Assembly: GCA_017885385.1 (NCBI GenBank)
Contig: JAFNGF010000174.1
Location: 799-13,913, forward strand
Source of the DNA: Planctomycetota bacterium
GTDB lineage: Bacteria > Planctomycetota > Phycisphaerae > Sedimentisphaerales > Anaerobacaceae
Reading direction: 5' to 3'
Length of the DNA: 13,115 nucleotides
Positions 1 to 7,304 of the stretch are shown here, piece by piece; within the stretch, counting starts at the first letter, position 1; each line of letters starts with the position of its first letter. The notes under the pieces are model-generated. The model did no database searches. It was not told the DNA's origin and saw only the letters and a program-made list of their open reading frames with translations. Position numbers and translations under genes: made by a program.

Positions 1-1
1 C

Positions 2-97
2 AGAAATGAACCTGCACAACTTACTGGGCAGAAGCTTCGATTGCAAATATTGACGAATGGCTTATTGATTGAAAAATATCCAGGTACGCAAAATTGA
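2..97 (+). CDS. possible 3' end of an upstream gene (partial)
   Basis: A reading frame is open from the window edge to a TGA at 95-97 and would encode about 31 residues ending ILTNGLLIEKYPGTQN. The stop directly abuts the ribosome-binding site of the ceramidase-like gene, an arrangement typical of co-transcribed genes. The family is not recognisable from so short a piece. A second frame (3-53) is also open and ends ...GRSFDCKY, so which frame is the real gene end is ambiguous, and the region could also be non-coding. Low confidence. Confidence 0.25.
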   Translation, partial: RNEPAQLTGQKLRLQILTNGLLIEKYPGTQN

Positions 98-110
98 AAG
101 GAAGTAACCT

Positions 111-1430
111 ATGGGCGGCAAATGTAATAAGTCAACTGCCTTGTTGCTCATCGTAGCAGCGGCTTTCTTTTTGGTCGATGCCGGCTCCGTCCGAGGCGAG
201 TTCCGTGCGGCAGCTGCCATCCGCGATGTCACGCCCGATCCACTTTTGCCTGTTTCCGGCGGCATCGGCCCTTGCGAACCTGTCACTCAAAGACTCGGCA
301 GACTGACCGTGCGAGCGCTGGTCTTGGAAGGCTCCGGCACGCGCATCGCGATTTGCAGCACCGACTTTCTTGGCTTTCCGAGCGTGCTGGGCGAAAAGGT
401 TCGCAAACAGGTTCCAGGCATCGCCCCCCAGAATATCCTTATCAGTGCCACGCATAATCACAGCGGCCCGGATTGCTACGGCTTCCCAGATCAAAACGGC
501 AAGACCGCTGTCGATATCAAGTACCTGGAATTCGTTTGCGCAAGATTAGCCGACGCGATAAACGAAGCTCTCGCCAGCTTACAGCCTGCCGCCATCAAGA
601 TTGCCACCGGCAAGGCGCAGGGCAAAATAGCGTACAACTATTACGCAGAGCAACTGTACGACCCTCGCTGCCATGTAATACAGATAATTGACGCGAAGAA
701 TAAATCTGTTGCTACGCTGGTCAATTACGCCTGTCACCCTGAAGTCATCGGGCCGGACCAGGGCATTTTGTCGCCCGACTTCGTGGGCCCCCTCTGCGAC
801 CGTATCGAACAGGCCGGCGGCGGCATCGGCATCTTCATAAACGGCGCCCTTGGGGGCATGGTAACAGCCGACTGCAGAGGGCCGGATGGTAAAGACATGA
901 GGACCTGGGACGAGTGTATCCGCATCGGCCGGATTCTCGCAACCGAGTCTCTGCGCATTGTTGCTGATGCACCCATCGAGAAAGACCCAACGTTATTCTG
1001 TGGCAGCACAACAATCGAGCTTCCTGTCGAAAGCCAAGTCATCCGCTCCGTGGTCAAATTGTCCCCATTGGGTTTCGAGCTAAATGAAAGAGGCGCAATC
1101 GCCGCACAAGTGAACGTGGTAAACCTCGGAAGTGCTCAGATTCTCACCATTCCCGGCGAGGCCCTGCCCAACATCGGCTACTACCTCAAGCGCAAGATGC
1201 ACGGGCGGCACAACCTGCTTTTTGGTCTTACCAACGATGCCTTCGGTTATATCCTGACGAAGGTCGACTGGAGCAGTTTCGCCCGTTACGACTACATAAC
1301 CAGAACCTGCCTGGGCGAAATGACGGGCGAAATCTTTATCGAGCGCGCCCTGCAATTTGTAAATGAGTGCCCTCGTCCAACAAATATGCCTGAGAATGAG
1401 AAAAGCAAAAAGGGTTTATCGGAACCATAG
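111..1430 (+). CDS. neutral/alkaline ceramidase-like secreted hydrolase
   Basis: The 439-residue protein resembles the N-terminal catalytic domain of neutral ceramidases (Pfam ceramidase_alk type), zinc hydrolases that split the N-acyl bond of ceramide. Residues 8-29 form a hydrophobic signal peptide, so it acts outside the cytoplasm. Family-like motifs are ATHNHSGPD at 113-121 (candidate zinc ligands H115/H117), ACHPEV at 207-212 (H209), IPGE at 347-350 (E350) and GLTNDAFGYI at 372-381 (Y380). True neutral ceramidases are about 650-700 residues and have a C-terminal Ig-like domain; that domain is missing here, as in the many short bacterial and planctomycete homologues whose substrate is unknown. 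The start is ATG 111, preceded by AAAGGAAG (97-104) with a 6-nt gap. It may be the last gene of an operon entering from the left. The fold assignment is firm; ceramide as substrate is inference. Confidence 0.85.
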   Translation: MGGKCNKSTALLLIVAAAFFLVDAGSVRGEFRAAAAIRDVTPDPLLPVSGGIGPCEPVTQRLGRLTVRALVLEGSGTRIAICSTDFLGFPSVLGEKVRKQVPGIAPQNILISATHNHSGPDCYGFPDQNGKTAVDIKYLEFVCARLADAINEALASLQPAAIKIATGKAQGKIAYNYYAEQLYDPRCHVIQIIDAKNKSVATLVNYACHPEVIGPDQGILSPDFVGPLCDRIEQAGGGIGIFINGALGGMVTADCRGPDGKDMRTWDECIRIGRILATESLRIVADAPIEKDPTLFCGSTTIELPVESQVIRSVVKLSPLGFELNERGAIAAQVNVVNLGSAQILTIPGEALPNIGYYLKRKMHGRHNLLFGLTNDAFGYILTKVDWSSFARYDYITRTCLGEMTGEIFIERALQFVNECPRPTNMPENEKSKKGLSEP

Positions 1431-1460
1431 GTTACTGGAGTAAGTTCAGCTACAATTCGT

Positions 1461-1489
1461 TTGACAGTGCCTGCTCTTATTGGTATCAT
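1461..1489 (+). promoter_or_regulatory. near-consensus sigma70-type promoter in a gene-free spacer
   Basis: A perfect -35 TTGACA (1461-1466), a 17-bp spacer and -10 TATCAT (1484-1489) with an extended -10 TGg (1481-1483). The predicted start of transcription is near 1496. It points into a region with no convincing gene on this strand, and an intrinsic terminator follows about 125 nt later. The same TGgTATCAT core occurs in the promoter at 12018-12046. Confidence 0.65.
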
Positions 1490-1495
1490 ATTAGC

Positions 1496-1621
1496 GTTGT
1501 GAGTGCACGCAAAGCGGCTTTCGCTACGAAGCATTACCTGCCGTAATGCACTTTAAGGCACTTCACAAGGTGGAGACAGGGTGATGACTATCTTGTTATC
1601 GATCGCCTATGTCTCCTTTTT
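1496..1621 (+). ncRNA. candidate structured small RNA
   Basis: The predicted transcript from the promoter at 1461-1489 to the T-run at 1617-1621 is about 126 nt. It can fold into a closing stem P1 (1497-1506 with 1558-1568, 10 bp and one bulged T) enclosing two hairpins: P2 (1513-1516 with 1522-1525) and P3 (1531-1537 with 1543-1549, a perfect 7 bp around a 5-nt loop). P1 begins at the predicted first nucleotide, and the terminator hairpin follows four bases after P1 closes. I do not recognise a known RNA family. An embedded frame from ATG 1584 (27 codons, hydrophobic) begins inside the terminator stem and is considered less likely than an RNA. It could also be a 3'-UTR-derived RNA of the ceramidase-like gene. 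Confidence 0.45.
1572..1621 (+). terminator. intrinsic terminator
   Basis: A 7-bp stem GGAGACA/TGTCTCC (1572-1578 with 1610-1616) continues, after a small internal loop, with six more pairs (1580-1585 with 1602-1607, one G-U) and is followed by five T (1617-1621). It would end both read-through from the ceramidase-like gene and the short transcript starting near 1496. The loop is long (about 16 nt), so strength is uncertain. Confidence 0.55.
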
Positions 1622-1641
1622 CCTGCGCTGGCCGCGGCTCT

Positions 1642-2430
1642 TCACTGCTCGCTCCATTGCAGCCTGACGCCTGCATGTCGCAGCCTTTCGAGCGTATTAG
1701 GGTAAGGACTCACTACTTCCTCTTCCAGGTTGCCCACCAGTGCCGGATGTATCGATGCCAATCGCTCAATCAGAGCTTTACGCTCCTCTCTGGTAACAAA
1801 CCGGGCATCTGCCGTCATTGCCGCAACGTGAAAACTTGCCCCCGCTTCCAGAAGATTCACAATGCCTCGGAAAGGTAACTCGAAGCTTTCCGGCTCAGCC
1901 CCTGTCTTTCTCGTGAACGCCTGCGGCGTACCAGCTTTCAGCGCGACCCGCGTGTGGACTTTCTTAAAACGAGCGATCTGCCGGGCGTAATCCGAATCCG
2001 CACCAAGCAGGATGCCGTTCGTCTCCAGAATGAACAGGCGAAATTCCGAGTTTTCCACTTTCTGCAATAGGCCCAGAAGATGTGCCTTGCCCAAGGTTGG
2101 CTCGGCCCCGGATAGTCGGAGCTGATTGATCCGGGCCTTGCGTGCGATCCGTCTAAGGTCATAGAAAGCCTCCTCTGGCGACCTGAAGTAACCGTGCTTT
2201 TCCGGAAAATCCCTGCTCCAGTGAACCCAGCAGAAAATACAGCGCAAACAGCAGCCGCAGGTATAGCCTGTTGCGATCCGCCCATAAACGCCTGGGCAGT
2301 AGAATTTCGTGTACTTGCGGCGGTCGCCGCGACAGACAATTTCTTCGGTCCGCCCGGCAAGCGCCACCGGATCAAAAGGAGTGAACCCCGGCTGCAGGTA
2401 TCTTGGATAGTCGCCGCTGGGCTTGGCCAT
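1642..2430 (-). CDS. radical SAM domain protein of unknown substrate
   Basis: The 262-residue protein has the radical SAM cluster motif CxxxCxxC (C60, C64, C67, in CCLRCIFCW), an SGAEPT variant of the SAM-binding GGEP motif (107-112) and an LETNG segment (135-139) typical of the barrel's later strands. These proteins use a [4Fe-4S] cluster and S-adenosylmethionine to make a 5'-deoxyadenosyl radical. Extra cysteines surround the site (C33, C45, C58, C61), giving the dense TCGCC stretch. There is no C-terminal SPASM or twitch-like cysteine array, and the length suggests a minimal enzyme or an activase. I chose ATG at 2430; a TTG four codons upstream is also possible. No strong ribosome-binding site is visible because the start lies at the edge of an AT-rich inverted repeat. 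It is downstream of the prepilin gene on the same strand, about 125 bp away, but a functional link is not evident. Confidence 0.85.
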   Translation of the reverse strand: MAKPSGDYPRYLQPGFTPFDPVALAGRTEEIVCRGDRRKYTKFYCPGVYGRIATGYTCGCCLRCIFCWVHWSRDFPEKHGYFRSPEEAFYDLRRIARKARINQLRLSGAEPTLGKAHLLGLLQKVENSEFRLFILETNGILLGADSDYARQIARFKKVHTRVALKAGTPQAFTRKTGAEPESFELPFRGIVNLLEAGASFHVAAMTADARFVTREERKALIERLASIHPALVGNLEEEVVSPYPNTLERLRHAGVRLQWSEQ

Positions 2431-2432
2431 TG

Positions 2433-2519
2433 CAAAAATCAAAATCCAAAATACGAAATTAAGAAGGTCGTTGCCGCGGCGCGGCAGCTCCGCAATTTTA
2501 ACTTTTGATGTTTGATTTC
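2433..2519. repeat. AT-rich imperfect inverted-repeat element with GC-rich core hairpin
   Basis: The left arm (2433-2460, of the type CAAAAATCAAAATCC) and the right arm (2494-2519, which on the other strand reads GAAATCAAACATCAAAAG) are imperfect inverted copies of an A-rich sequence. They enclose a perfect 6-bp hairpin TGCCGC/GCGGCA (2472-2477 with 2481-2486). The element fills most of the gap between the prepilin gene and the radical SAM gene and touches the start of the latter. It resembles a small dispersed intergenic repeat or miniature element; whether it recurs in the genome cannot be seen here. Confidence 0.5.
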
Positions 2520-2555
2520 TCGGTGAGCTCTGCCAGGCGCGCTAGGGTTCCAATC

Positions 2556-3338
2556 TTACTTTACGCCCGTGTACCACCACTTAGGTACGTCATCACCGGT
2601 AGTCTCTTCGATGGCAGACACATGCGCATCCAGCCACAGAACGTTGGCTCTTCCACCGGTTCTAAAAGGTTCGTTGGCTTTCATATTATGTCTAAAAATG
2701 CCCGGATAGAATCTTGCCCGGCTGCCCCCTTGGCGATAGTGGGTCAGATTCATAGTGCCGGGTCCGCTATTAAAAAACATGTCCAGGCTGTCTTGTTCCA
2801 TCCGTGGTTCAGCATGATCGTGAGCTATAACAAACTTTGACTGGTCCCGAATGTCAGTGGACTTTCTGGGCTTGACCTGCCCGGTCTTCCCATCGCGGTA
2901 AACATACGCATTCAGGCCAAACGCCGCCTCTTGAATTAATGCCGGATCAACAGAATATATTAACTCAGCGACCTTCCTGAAACTGGGACACCCGAAGACC
3001 TTGGTGTCTCTTATGTAATCCTTGTAGGCAACACCCCAATAAGCGTCATTATCGTTTGTTCTTCTAAAATTGCCTGCAGCGTCGTACCAGAAAAAACCAT
3101 TGGTCGAGCTGGCACTAGCTATTACATAGTCATTGTCCTGTAAGTACAGCAGCAGGCCCAGCCCTACACCTCGTAAGTTGGATTTACAGACCGTCTCTCG
3201 CGTACTTTCTCTGGCCTTTCTCAGAGCGGGGGTAATAATGGCCATCAATATGGCGATGATAGCGATAACCACCAATAGCTCTATCAAAGTGAAGCCCCTG
3301 GCCATACTTCCGCCGCCCTTTGCCTGGTAATTAATCAT
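2556..3338 (-). CDS. prepilin-type N-terminal methylation domain protein (type II pseudopilin-like)
   Basis: The 260-residue protein starts with a short basic leader followed by a type IV prepilin cleavage site, G15|FTLIELLVVIAIIAIL, with the conserved Glu at mature position 5 (E20) and one hydrophobic helix (about 16-37). Prepilin peptidase would cut after G15 and methylate F16. The body ends with RHNMK (H217 onward) and NVLWLDAHV (232-240), matching the planctomycete 'H-X9-DG' prepilin-like family in outline. Here the spacing is 19 residues and the DG is DA, so it is a divergent version. Such proteins are very numerous in planctomycetes; their job is uncertain but they are usually thought to be exported or surface proteins. 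ATG 3338 is preceded by GGGAGG (3346-3351) with a 7-nt gap; an internal ATG 11 codons later would still leave the cleavage site intact. Confidence 0.9.
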   Translation of the reverse strand: MINYQAKGGGSMARGFTLIELLVVIAIIAILMAIITPALRKARESTRETVCKSNLRGVGLGLLLYLQDNDYVIASASSTNGFFWYDAAGNFRRTNDNDAYWGVAYKDYIRDTKVFGCPSFRKVAELIYSVDPALIQEAAFGLNAYVYRDGKTGQVKPRKSTDIRDQSKFVIAHDHAEPRMEQDSLDMFFNSGPGTMNLTHYRQGGSRARFYPGIFRHNMKANEPFRTGGRANVLWLDAHVSAIEETTGDDVPKWWYTGVK

Positions 3339-3668
3339 TTATTTGCCTCCCACAGTTCTGCCTGGCATATCCGGCTAGGACGACTATTCTCCCGAAGGTC
3401 GCGGCTCCAAATCCTACAAGCCACCCGTCCTGTGTGCGCCACCTTCCCCTTATGATACTAAACGGTTTGGTAAAATGCAACTGTGCAAAGGCAACTTTTT
3501 GTATTTGATCGTGAAAGTCGGCTGAAATCTGCTTTTTGCGAAAATTCCGCGGCCCAATCCCAGCAGGGCCGGGATTCCGGCACCCATTAGAGGGCAATAA
3601 TTCTAAAGCAAGTCCTTAAATCTGTCGATTTGCTCATTATAAGCGCAAAATCTGTGGGAGAACCAATA
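3339..3668. other. divergent intergenic region between prepilin-type and PilZ genes
   Basis: This 330-bp spacer carries signals for both flanking genes. For the leftward gene there is a possible -10 TATCAT (3452-3457, minus strand) with a weak -35 TTGCAT 17 bp away (3475-3480), giving a leader of roughly 100 nt. For the rightward gene there is a TATAAG (3638-3643) without a good -35 and a GGGAG ribosome-binding site (3656-3660). A short GC-rich inverted repeat (ATCCC/GGGAT and GGCCC/GGGCC, about 3551-3577) is present without a T-run. No convincing coding region was seen. Confidence 0.4.
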
Positions 3669-4049
3669 ATGGATGAAGCCGGGGAGCGCAGAATAGAGCA
3701 AAGATTACGCTATCAGTGGCCCATCTGGTTTGCCGAAGACTTTGCCAAAACAGTCTCGCAGGGCCTAATGGTCGACGTCTCCAGCGGCGGCATGGCTTTT
3801 ACGTGCAACGCCGACGAGAGTTGTCCCCAGCCAGGCCAACGGCTAATCACTCGCTTTAGCATACCACGTTTGGAAACTGATGATTTCTCAGATATGACCA
3901 GCTTCACTCGCACCAGCCGGGTCTGCCGGATTGAAAAAGTAAATCGTTCCCTGTACCGCGTTGCAATCCAATTTGACGAGCCTCTTTCTCTAAAACCCTG
4001 CGAACAGGCCAGCATCGACCTGATGCGCAGCCAGACTCCAATTCCCTGA
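3669..4049 (+). CDS. PilZ domain protein, probable cyclic di-GMP sensor
   Basis: The 126-residue protein is essentially one PilZ domain. It has both ligand-binding signatures: RxxxR at R8-R12 within ERRIEQRLRY, and DxSxxG at D36-S38-G41 (DVSSGG), the residues that wrap around cyclic di-GMP in characterised PilZ proteins. The rest is the expected beta-barrel with a YRVAIQF strand near 96-102. No signal peptide or partner domain is seen, so it should act in the cytoplasm as a one-domain effector or adaptor. ATG 3669 has GGGAG at 3656-3660 with an 8-nt gap; an in-frame TTG 13 codons upstream is less likely. It lies back to back with a prepilin-type gene, and PilZ proteins often regulate type IV pili or secretion, but that link is only suggestive. 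The insertion sequence begins about 60 bp downstream. Confidence 0.85.
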   Translation: MDEAGERRIEQRLRYQWPIWFAEDFAKTVSQGLMVDVSSGGMAFTCNADESCPQPGQRLITRFSIPRLETDDFSDMTSFTRTSRVCRIEKVNRSLYRVAIQFDEPLSLKPCEQASIDLMRSQTPIP

Positions 4050-4111
4050 AGGCAGCGAAGGAAGGTCATTGGTGATGCGGCGACTCATCCACCGCCTCTC
4101 CGATCTCTATT

Positions 4112-5593
4112 GACCCCGGATTTCCCAAGTAGCCAGTGACAAATGAGTCGTATTTTGATGATATAGAGCCTATTGAGACGCTTCAAGCCAGTTTCAGCCA
4201 TTTTTTACGGGAGAACCCGATGGGTGAAGCACGCAAGGACGCTCTGAGGCTCGATTTTGACCGCAGACTGAAGCTCGAATTTCATGGGACCAACGTCACC
4301 AGCGATGTAGGGTTGCTTGCCTACCGAGAGCTTGATGACGCACTCGGTTTAACCTCGACTGTCGATTTAGAGTTTCGTGACCTCCGAACGGGCAAGAACA
4401 CACAACACGGTCTTGCTGCATTGCTCAGACAGTCCATATACAGCAGGCTTGCTCGCTATGATGACACGAACGACGTCGAACGGTTGGCCGTCGATCCTGC
4501 CATGCGACATGTTGCGGGCGGCAGAGCCGTGGAACGTGCGGCTGCCTCAACCAGTGTGATGAGCAGATTCGAGACAGAGATACTGACGCAGCCCATGAAC
4601 CTGAAGTTCTTGATGAGTCTGTCTGGCATACGGATATGCAAAGTCCACCAGCGGAAGCTACTCAAACGTATCATTCTTGATATGGACAGTTCGGTCAGCC
4701 CGACCTATGGTAACCAGGAAGGCTCTGCCTATGACGGATTTTTTGAATGTACCTGTTATCATCCGTTGTTTTGCTTTAACCAATTTGGCGATGTCGAGGG
4801 AGCACTTCTTCGCAATGGCAACGTCCATAGTGCTGATGACTGGCAAAGTTTACTGGAGCCGACTGTGAACCGTTATCGAGGTTATGACATCCTCCGATTC
4901 TTCCGTGGTGATGCAGCCTTTGCTAATCCCGAGATTTATCGCTATCTTGAAGCAGAGGGGTACTTCTATGCGATACGACTGAAGGAGAACCAAATACTAC
5001 ATAAGAAGATTGAACACATGCTGACTCGACCCATGGGGCGTCCACCGAAGAAGCCGATTGTCCGGTATCATAGCTTTCGGTATCAAGCAGCCAGTTGGAA
5101 GGTCGCTCGCAGAGTCGTCGCCGAGATCGAGTGGCATGGGGGAGAGCTTTTTCCAAGAGTCAACTTCGTAGTCACGAACCTTCGGTGGAAATCGAGGAAT
5201 GTCGTAAAGTTCTACAACAAGCGAGGCACTGCCGAGCAGTGGATCAAAGAGGGCAAGTACGCATTGAAGTGGACACGGTTGTCCTGTCATGATTTCGTGG
5301 ATAATCAGGTTCGCCTTCAACTCTTTGCTTTGGCTTACAACCTTGGTAATTTTCTGAGGCGATTGGTATTGCCCAACCCGGTGAAAGAGTGGTCGCTCAG
5401 AACGCTACGTGAGAAGCTGATTAAGATAGGAACCAAGGTGATCCGGCATTCGCGTTATGTGATATTTCAAATGGCAGAAGTGGCTGTGCCGAGGACACTT
5501 TTTTATGAAATCCTTGGCCGAATCCGGCAGTTGCGTTTTTTAGCAATATCTGCGGGGCCGGGATGATGCGTGTAACTGCTGAAAACCGGGTTC
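4112..5593 (+). mobile_element. IS1380-family insertion sequence
   Basis: The element is defined by an intact IS1380-type transposase and by imperfect terminal inverted repeats. The left end at 4112-4129 reads GACCCCGGATTTCCCAAG; the right end at 5576-5593, read on the opposite strand, is GAACCCGGTTTTCAGCAG (13 of 18 identical). The ends give an element of about 1.48 kb, a normal size for the family. I could not find a convincing 4-5 bp target duplication, so the exact borders may be a few bases off or the copy may be old. It sits between the PilZ and serine hydrolase genes and does not visibly break a gene. Confidence 0.7.
4220..5566 (+). CDS. IS1380-family transposase (DDE)
   Basis: The 448-residue protein begins MGEARKDALRLDFDRRLKLEF, as IS1380 transposases commonly do, and catalyses cut-and-paste movement of its element. 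The DDE residues appear as LDMDSS (D154 or D156), RGDAAF (D231) and the Y-(2)-R-(3)-E-(6)-K signature YNKRGTAEQWIKEGK (Y332, R335, E339, K346). The conserved GKNTQHGLAALLRQSIYSRL and DPAMRHVAGGRA blocks are also present. No frameshift or stop interrupts it, so it may still be active. I chose ATG 4220 because GGGAG (4209-4213) lies 6 nt upstream and the family start matches; an in-frame GTG at 4136 would add 28 residues but has no ribosome-binding site. Confidence 0.93.
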   Translation: MGEARKDALRLDFDRRLKLEFHGTNVTSDVGLLAYRELDDALGLTSTVDLEFRDLRTGKNTQHGLAALLRQSIYSRLARYDDTNDVERLAVDPAMRHVAGGRAVERAAASTSVMSRFETEILTQPMNLKFLMSLSGIRICKVHQRKLLKRIILDMDSSVSPTYGNQEGSAYDGFFECTCYHPLFCFNQFGDVEGALLRNGNVHSADDWQSLLEPTVNRYRGYDILRFFRGDAAFANPEIYRYLEAEGYFYAIRLKENQILHKKIEHMLTRPMGRPPKKPIVRYHSFRYQAASWKVARRVVAEIEWHGGELFPRVNFVVTNLRWKSRNVVKFYNKRGTAEQWIKEGKYALKWTRLSCHDFVDNQVRLQLFALAYNLGNFLRRLVLPNPVKEWSLRTLREKLIKIGTKVIRHSRYVIFQMAEVAVPRTLFYEILGRIRQLRFLAISAGPG

Positions 5594-5824
5594 GAGAAGG
5601 GAGGGCAACAGTAGCGGTGTGCCAAAATAGTAGGAAAAGGTGACTTCTCGGCGTCAATGTTCAACTTTGGGGGCGTTTTTTGCGAGACAACTCGATGGGG
5701 CGGCCAGAGAATTACTGCAACCTCGATGAGATTTTGATGTTATGGGGCTTCAAGTGTGCAGGATTCTTTCTATGAAGTTCATATGGGAAATCACGGATAA
5801 TGCTTCTTTTTAAGGATAATTATT
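5594..5824. other. spacer between insertion sequence and serine hydrolase gene
   Basis: There is no convincing gene in these 231 bases. A 24-bp stretch at 5676-5699 matches the transposase translation-start region at 4201-4224 in 20 of 24 positions without gaps, then diverges, which could be a decayed piece of a related element. A short open frame follows it (ATG 5695 to TGA, 26 codons) but has no family likeness. The ribosome-binding site AAGGA of the next gene is at 5812-5816. No clear promoter was recognised. Confidence 0.35.
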
Positions 5825-7276
5825 ATGGCTAACAGAGAAAGAGTGATTCTGGCATTGTCAGTTGTGTTCGGCAGTTTAGTTTTGAACGGGTGTGGGCGTC
5901 CTACAACTGTACGCCAGCCGCTCCCCAGGGAATTGCGGCAACCAGACCAAATCATCGATTGGAACTTGGAGCGATTAATCAAGAAAGGCTTTCCAGGAGT
6001 GGCAGTTATTGTCTCGCAGAACGGCCAGATAGTTTACCAGAAGGGATTTGGGTACTCCGACGTCGAACATAGCATTCCGATAACCGCAGAGACAAATTTC
6101 CGAATTGGTTCAATCACTAAGCAATTCACTGCAGCCGCGATCTTAAAGCTCCAGGAGAATGGAAAACTAAGCCTCGATGATAAGCTCTCGAAATTCATCC
6201 CGGACTACCCACGCGGCGACGAGGTGACCATCCACCATCTGCTGACTCACACATCGGGGATTCCAAGCTATACAAGTAAACCAGACTTTAGGAAAACACT
6301 CACTTTTCAAATAGATCCACTGAAATTAATTGATTCTTTAAAGAACGATACATTCGTCTTTGATCCAGGCGAGCTACACATATACAGTAACTCGGGATAC
6401 TTTCTTCTTGGCTACATCGTCGAGAAAATATCCGGCAAATCGTTGCAGGATTACTTGAAAGAGACATTCTTTGACCCGCTTGACATGAAAGATACAGGCA
6501 TCTATCACCGCAATCTTAAGCTTGATCACGAGGCCGCGGGTTATTCCTATATCCATGGTCATGTCCGCAAAGCTATTGACTGGGACATGTCTCGTGCCGG
6601 CGGTGCAGGTGCCCTTTATTCGACTATAATTGACCTCAATAAATGGAATGAGGCGCTATTCAATGGAAAGGTGCTAAAGGAGTCAATCCTGAAAGCAGCC
6701 TTAACCCCCGTCGTGCTTAACGATGGAAGTACCGTACACTATGGCTACGGTTTGTACATAGACGAGATCTGCGGTATGAAGTTGATCCACCACGGAGGTG
6801 ACCTCGATGGATTTACCAGCTACCTGATGCGGATCCCTCAAGAAAACTTCAACGTAGCAGTATTAGCAAATTGTAATCCTCGGATTCCAGGCATGGAGCC
6901 GTCAGCGTTGGCCAATTACATCGCAAAAGTTTACTTGTTCGGGCTAATGGACAGGGTCTCTCCAAAAGAGGACAAGACCATTGACTCTAAAATCTACGAC
7001 GACTACGTCGGGCAGTATGATTATGGCAGCGAAGGTGTGCTCATCGTAACAAAAAAGGGAGATCGACTATTTGCCCAATTAACCGGCCAGTCCAAGTGTG
7101 AGATTTTCCCCTTATCAGAGGACAAATTCTTTTGGAAAATCGTTGATGCGCAGATCACGTTTGTTCGAGACGAAAAAGGAAACGTGACTCACGCTGTTCA
7201 TTATCAGGGAGGGTGCATAACGAAGGCATCCAAGCTTGAAGAATCAGAACCTTACCTTCTCCCGGACCGACTTTAG
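5825..7276 (+). CDS. serine hydrolase lipoprotein, class C beta-lactamase/D,D-peptidase fold
   Basis: The 483-residue protein belongs to the beta-lactamase (class C)/penicillin-binding-protein-like hydrolases. The active-site elements are all present: SxxK at S96-K99 (SITK), YxN at Y187-N189 (YSN) and the third motif HHGG at 322-325 that replaces KTG in many esterase-like members. The N-terminus is a lipoprotein signal with a plausible lipobox L-N-G-C23, so it should be membrane-anchored outside the cytoplasm. The C-terminal part (about 390-475, YVGQYDYGSEGVLIV onward) looks like the beta-rich DUF3471-type domain often attached to this family. The substrate cannot be told: peptidoglycan peptides, esters or D-amino-acid peptides are all known, and resistance to beta-lactams should not be assumed. 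ATG 5825 follows AAGGA with an 8-nt gap. Base composition is more AT-rich than neighbouring genes, which could mean transfer along with the adjacent insertion sequence. A strong terminator follows. Confidence 0.93.
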   Translation: MANRERVILALSVVFGSLVLNGCGRPTTVRQPLPRELRQPDQIIDWNLERLIKKGFPGVAVIVSQNGQIVYQKGFGYSDVEHSIPITAETNFRIGSITKQFTAAAILKLQENGKLSLDDKLSKFIPDYPRGDEVTIHHLLTHTSGIPSYTSKPDFRKTLTFQIDPLKLIDSLKNDTFVFDPGELHIYSNSGYFLLGYIVEKISGKSLQDYLKETFFDPLDMKDTGIYHRNLKLDHEAAGYSYIHGHVRKAIDWDMSRAGGAGALYSTIIDLNKWNEALFNGKVLKESILKAALTPVVLNDGSTVHYGYGLYIDEICGMKLIHHGGDLDGFTSYLMRIPQENFNVAVLANCNPRIPGMEPSALANYIAKVYLFGLMDRVSPKEDKTIDSKIYDDYVGQYDYGSEGVLIVTKKGDRLFAQLTGQSKCEIFPLSEDKFFWKIVDAQITFVRDEKGNVTHAVHYQGGCITKASKLEESEPYLLPDRL

Positions 7277-7304
7277 AGACACCGCTGATTCGTCGATAAT
7301 ATAT

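Noticed and set aside
50..79. Possible promoter TTGACG-18-AAATAT before the ceramidase-like gene
   Set aside because: The -10 is poor and the stretch may be the coding end of the upstream gene.
1584..1667. 27-codon hydrophobic frame MTILLSIAYVSFFLRW... with GGAG upstream
   Set aside because: It begins inside the terminator hairpin stem and overlaps the end of the radical SAM gene; the RNA reading explains the region better.
3331..3597. 88-codon minus-strand frame upstream of the prepilin gene
   Set aside because: It overlaps the prepilin start and its ribosome-binding site and shows no family features.
5825..7276. Antibiotic-resistance beta-lactamase
   Set aside because: The third motif is HHGG rather than KTG, and the lipoprotein signal and C-terminal domain fit general serine hydrolases; resistance is not supported.
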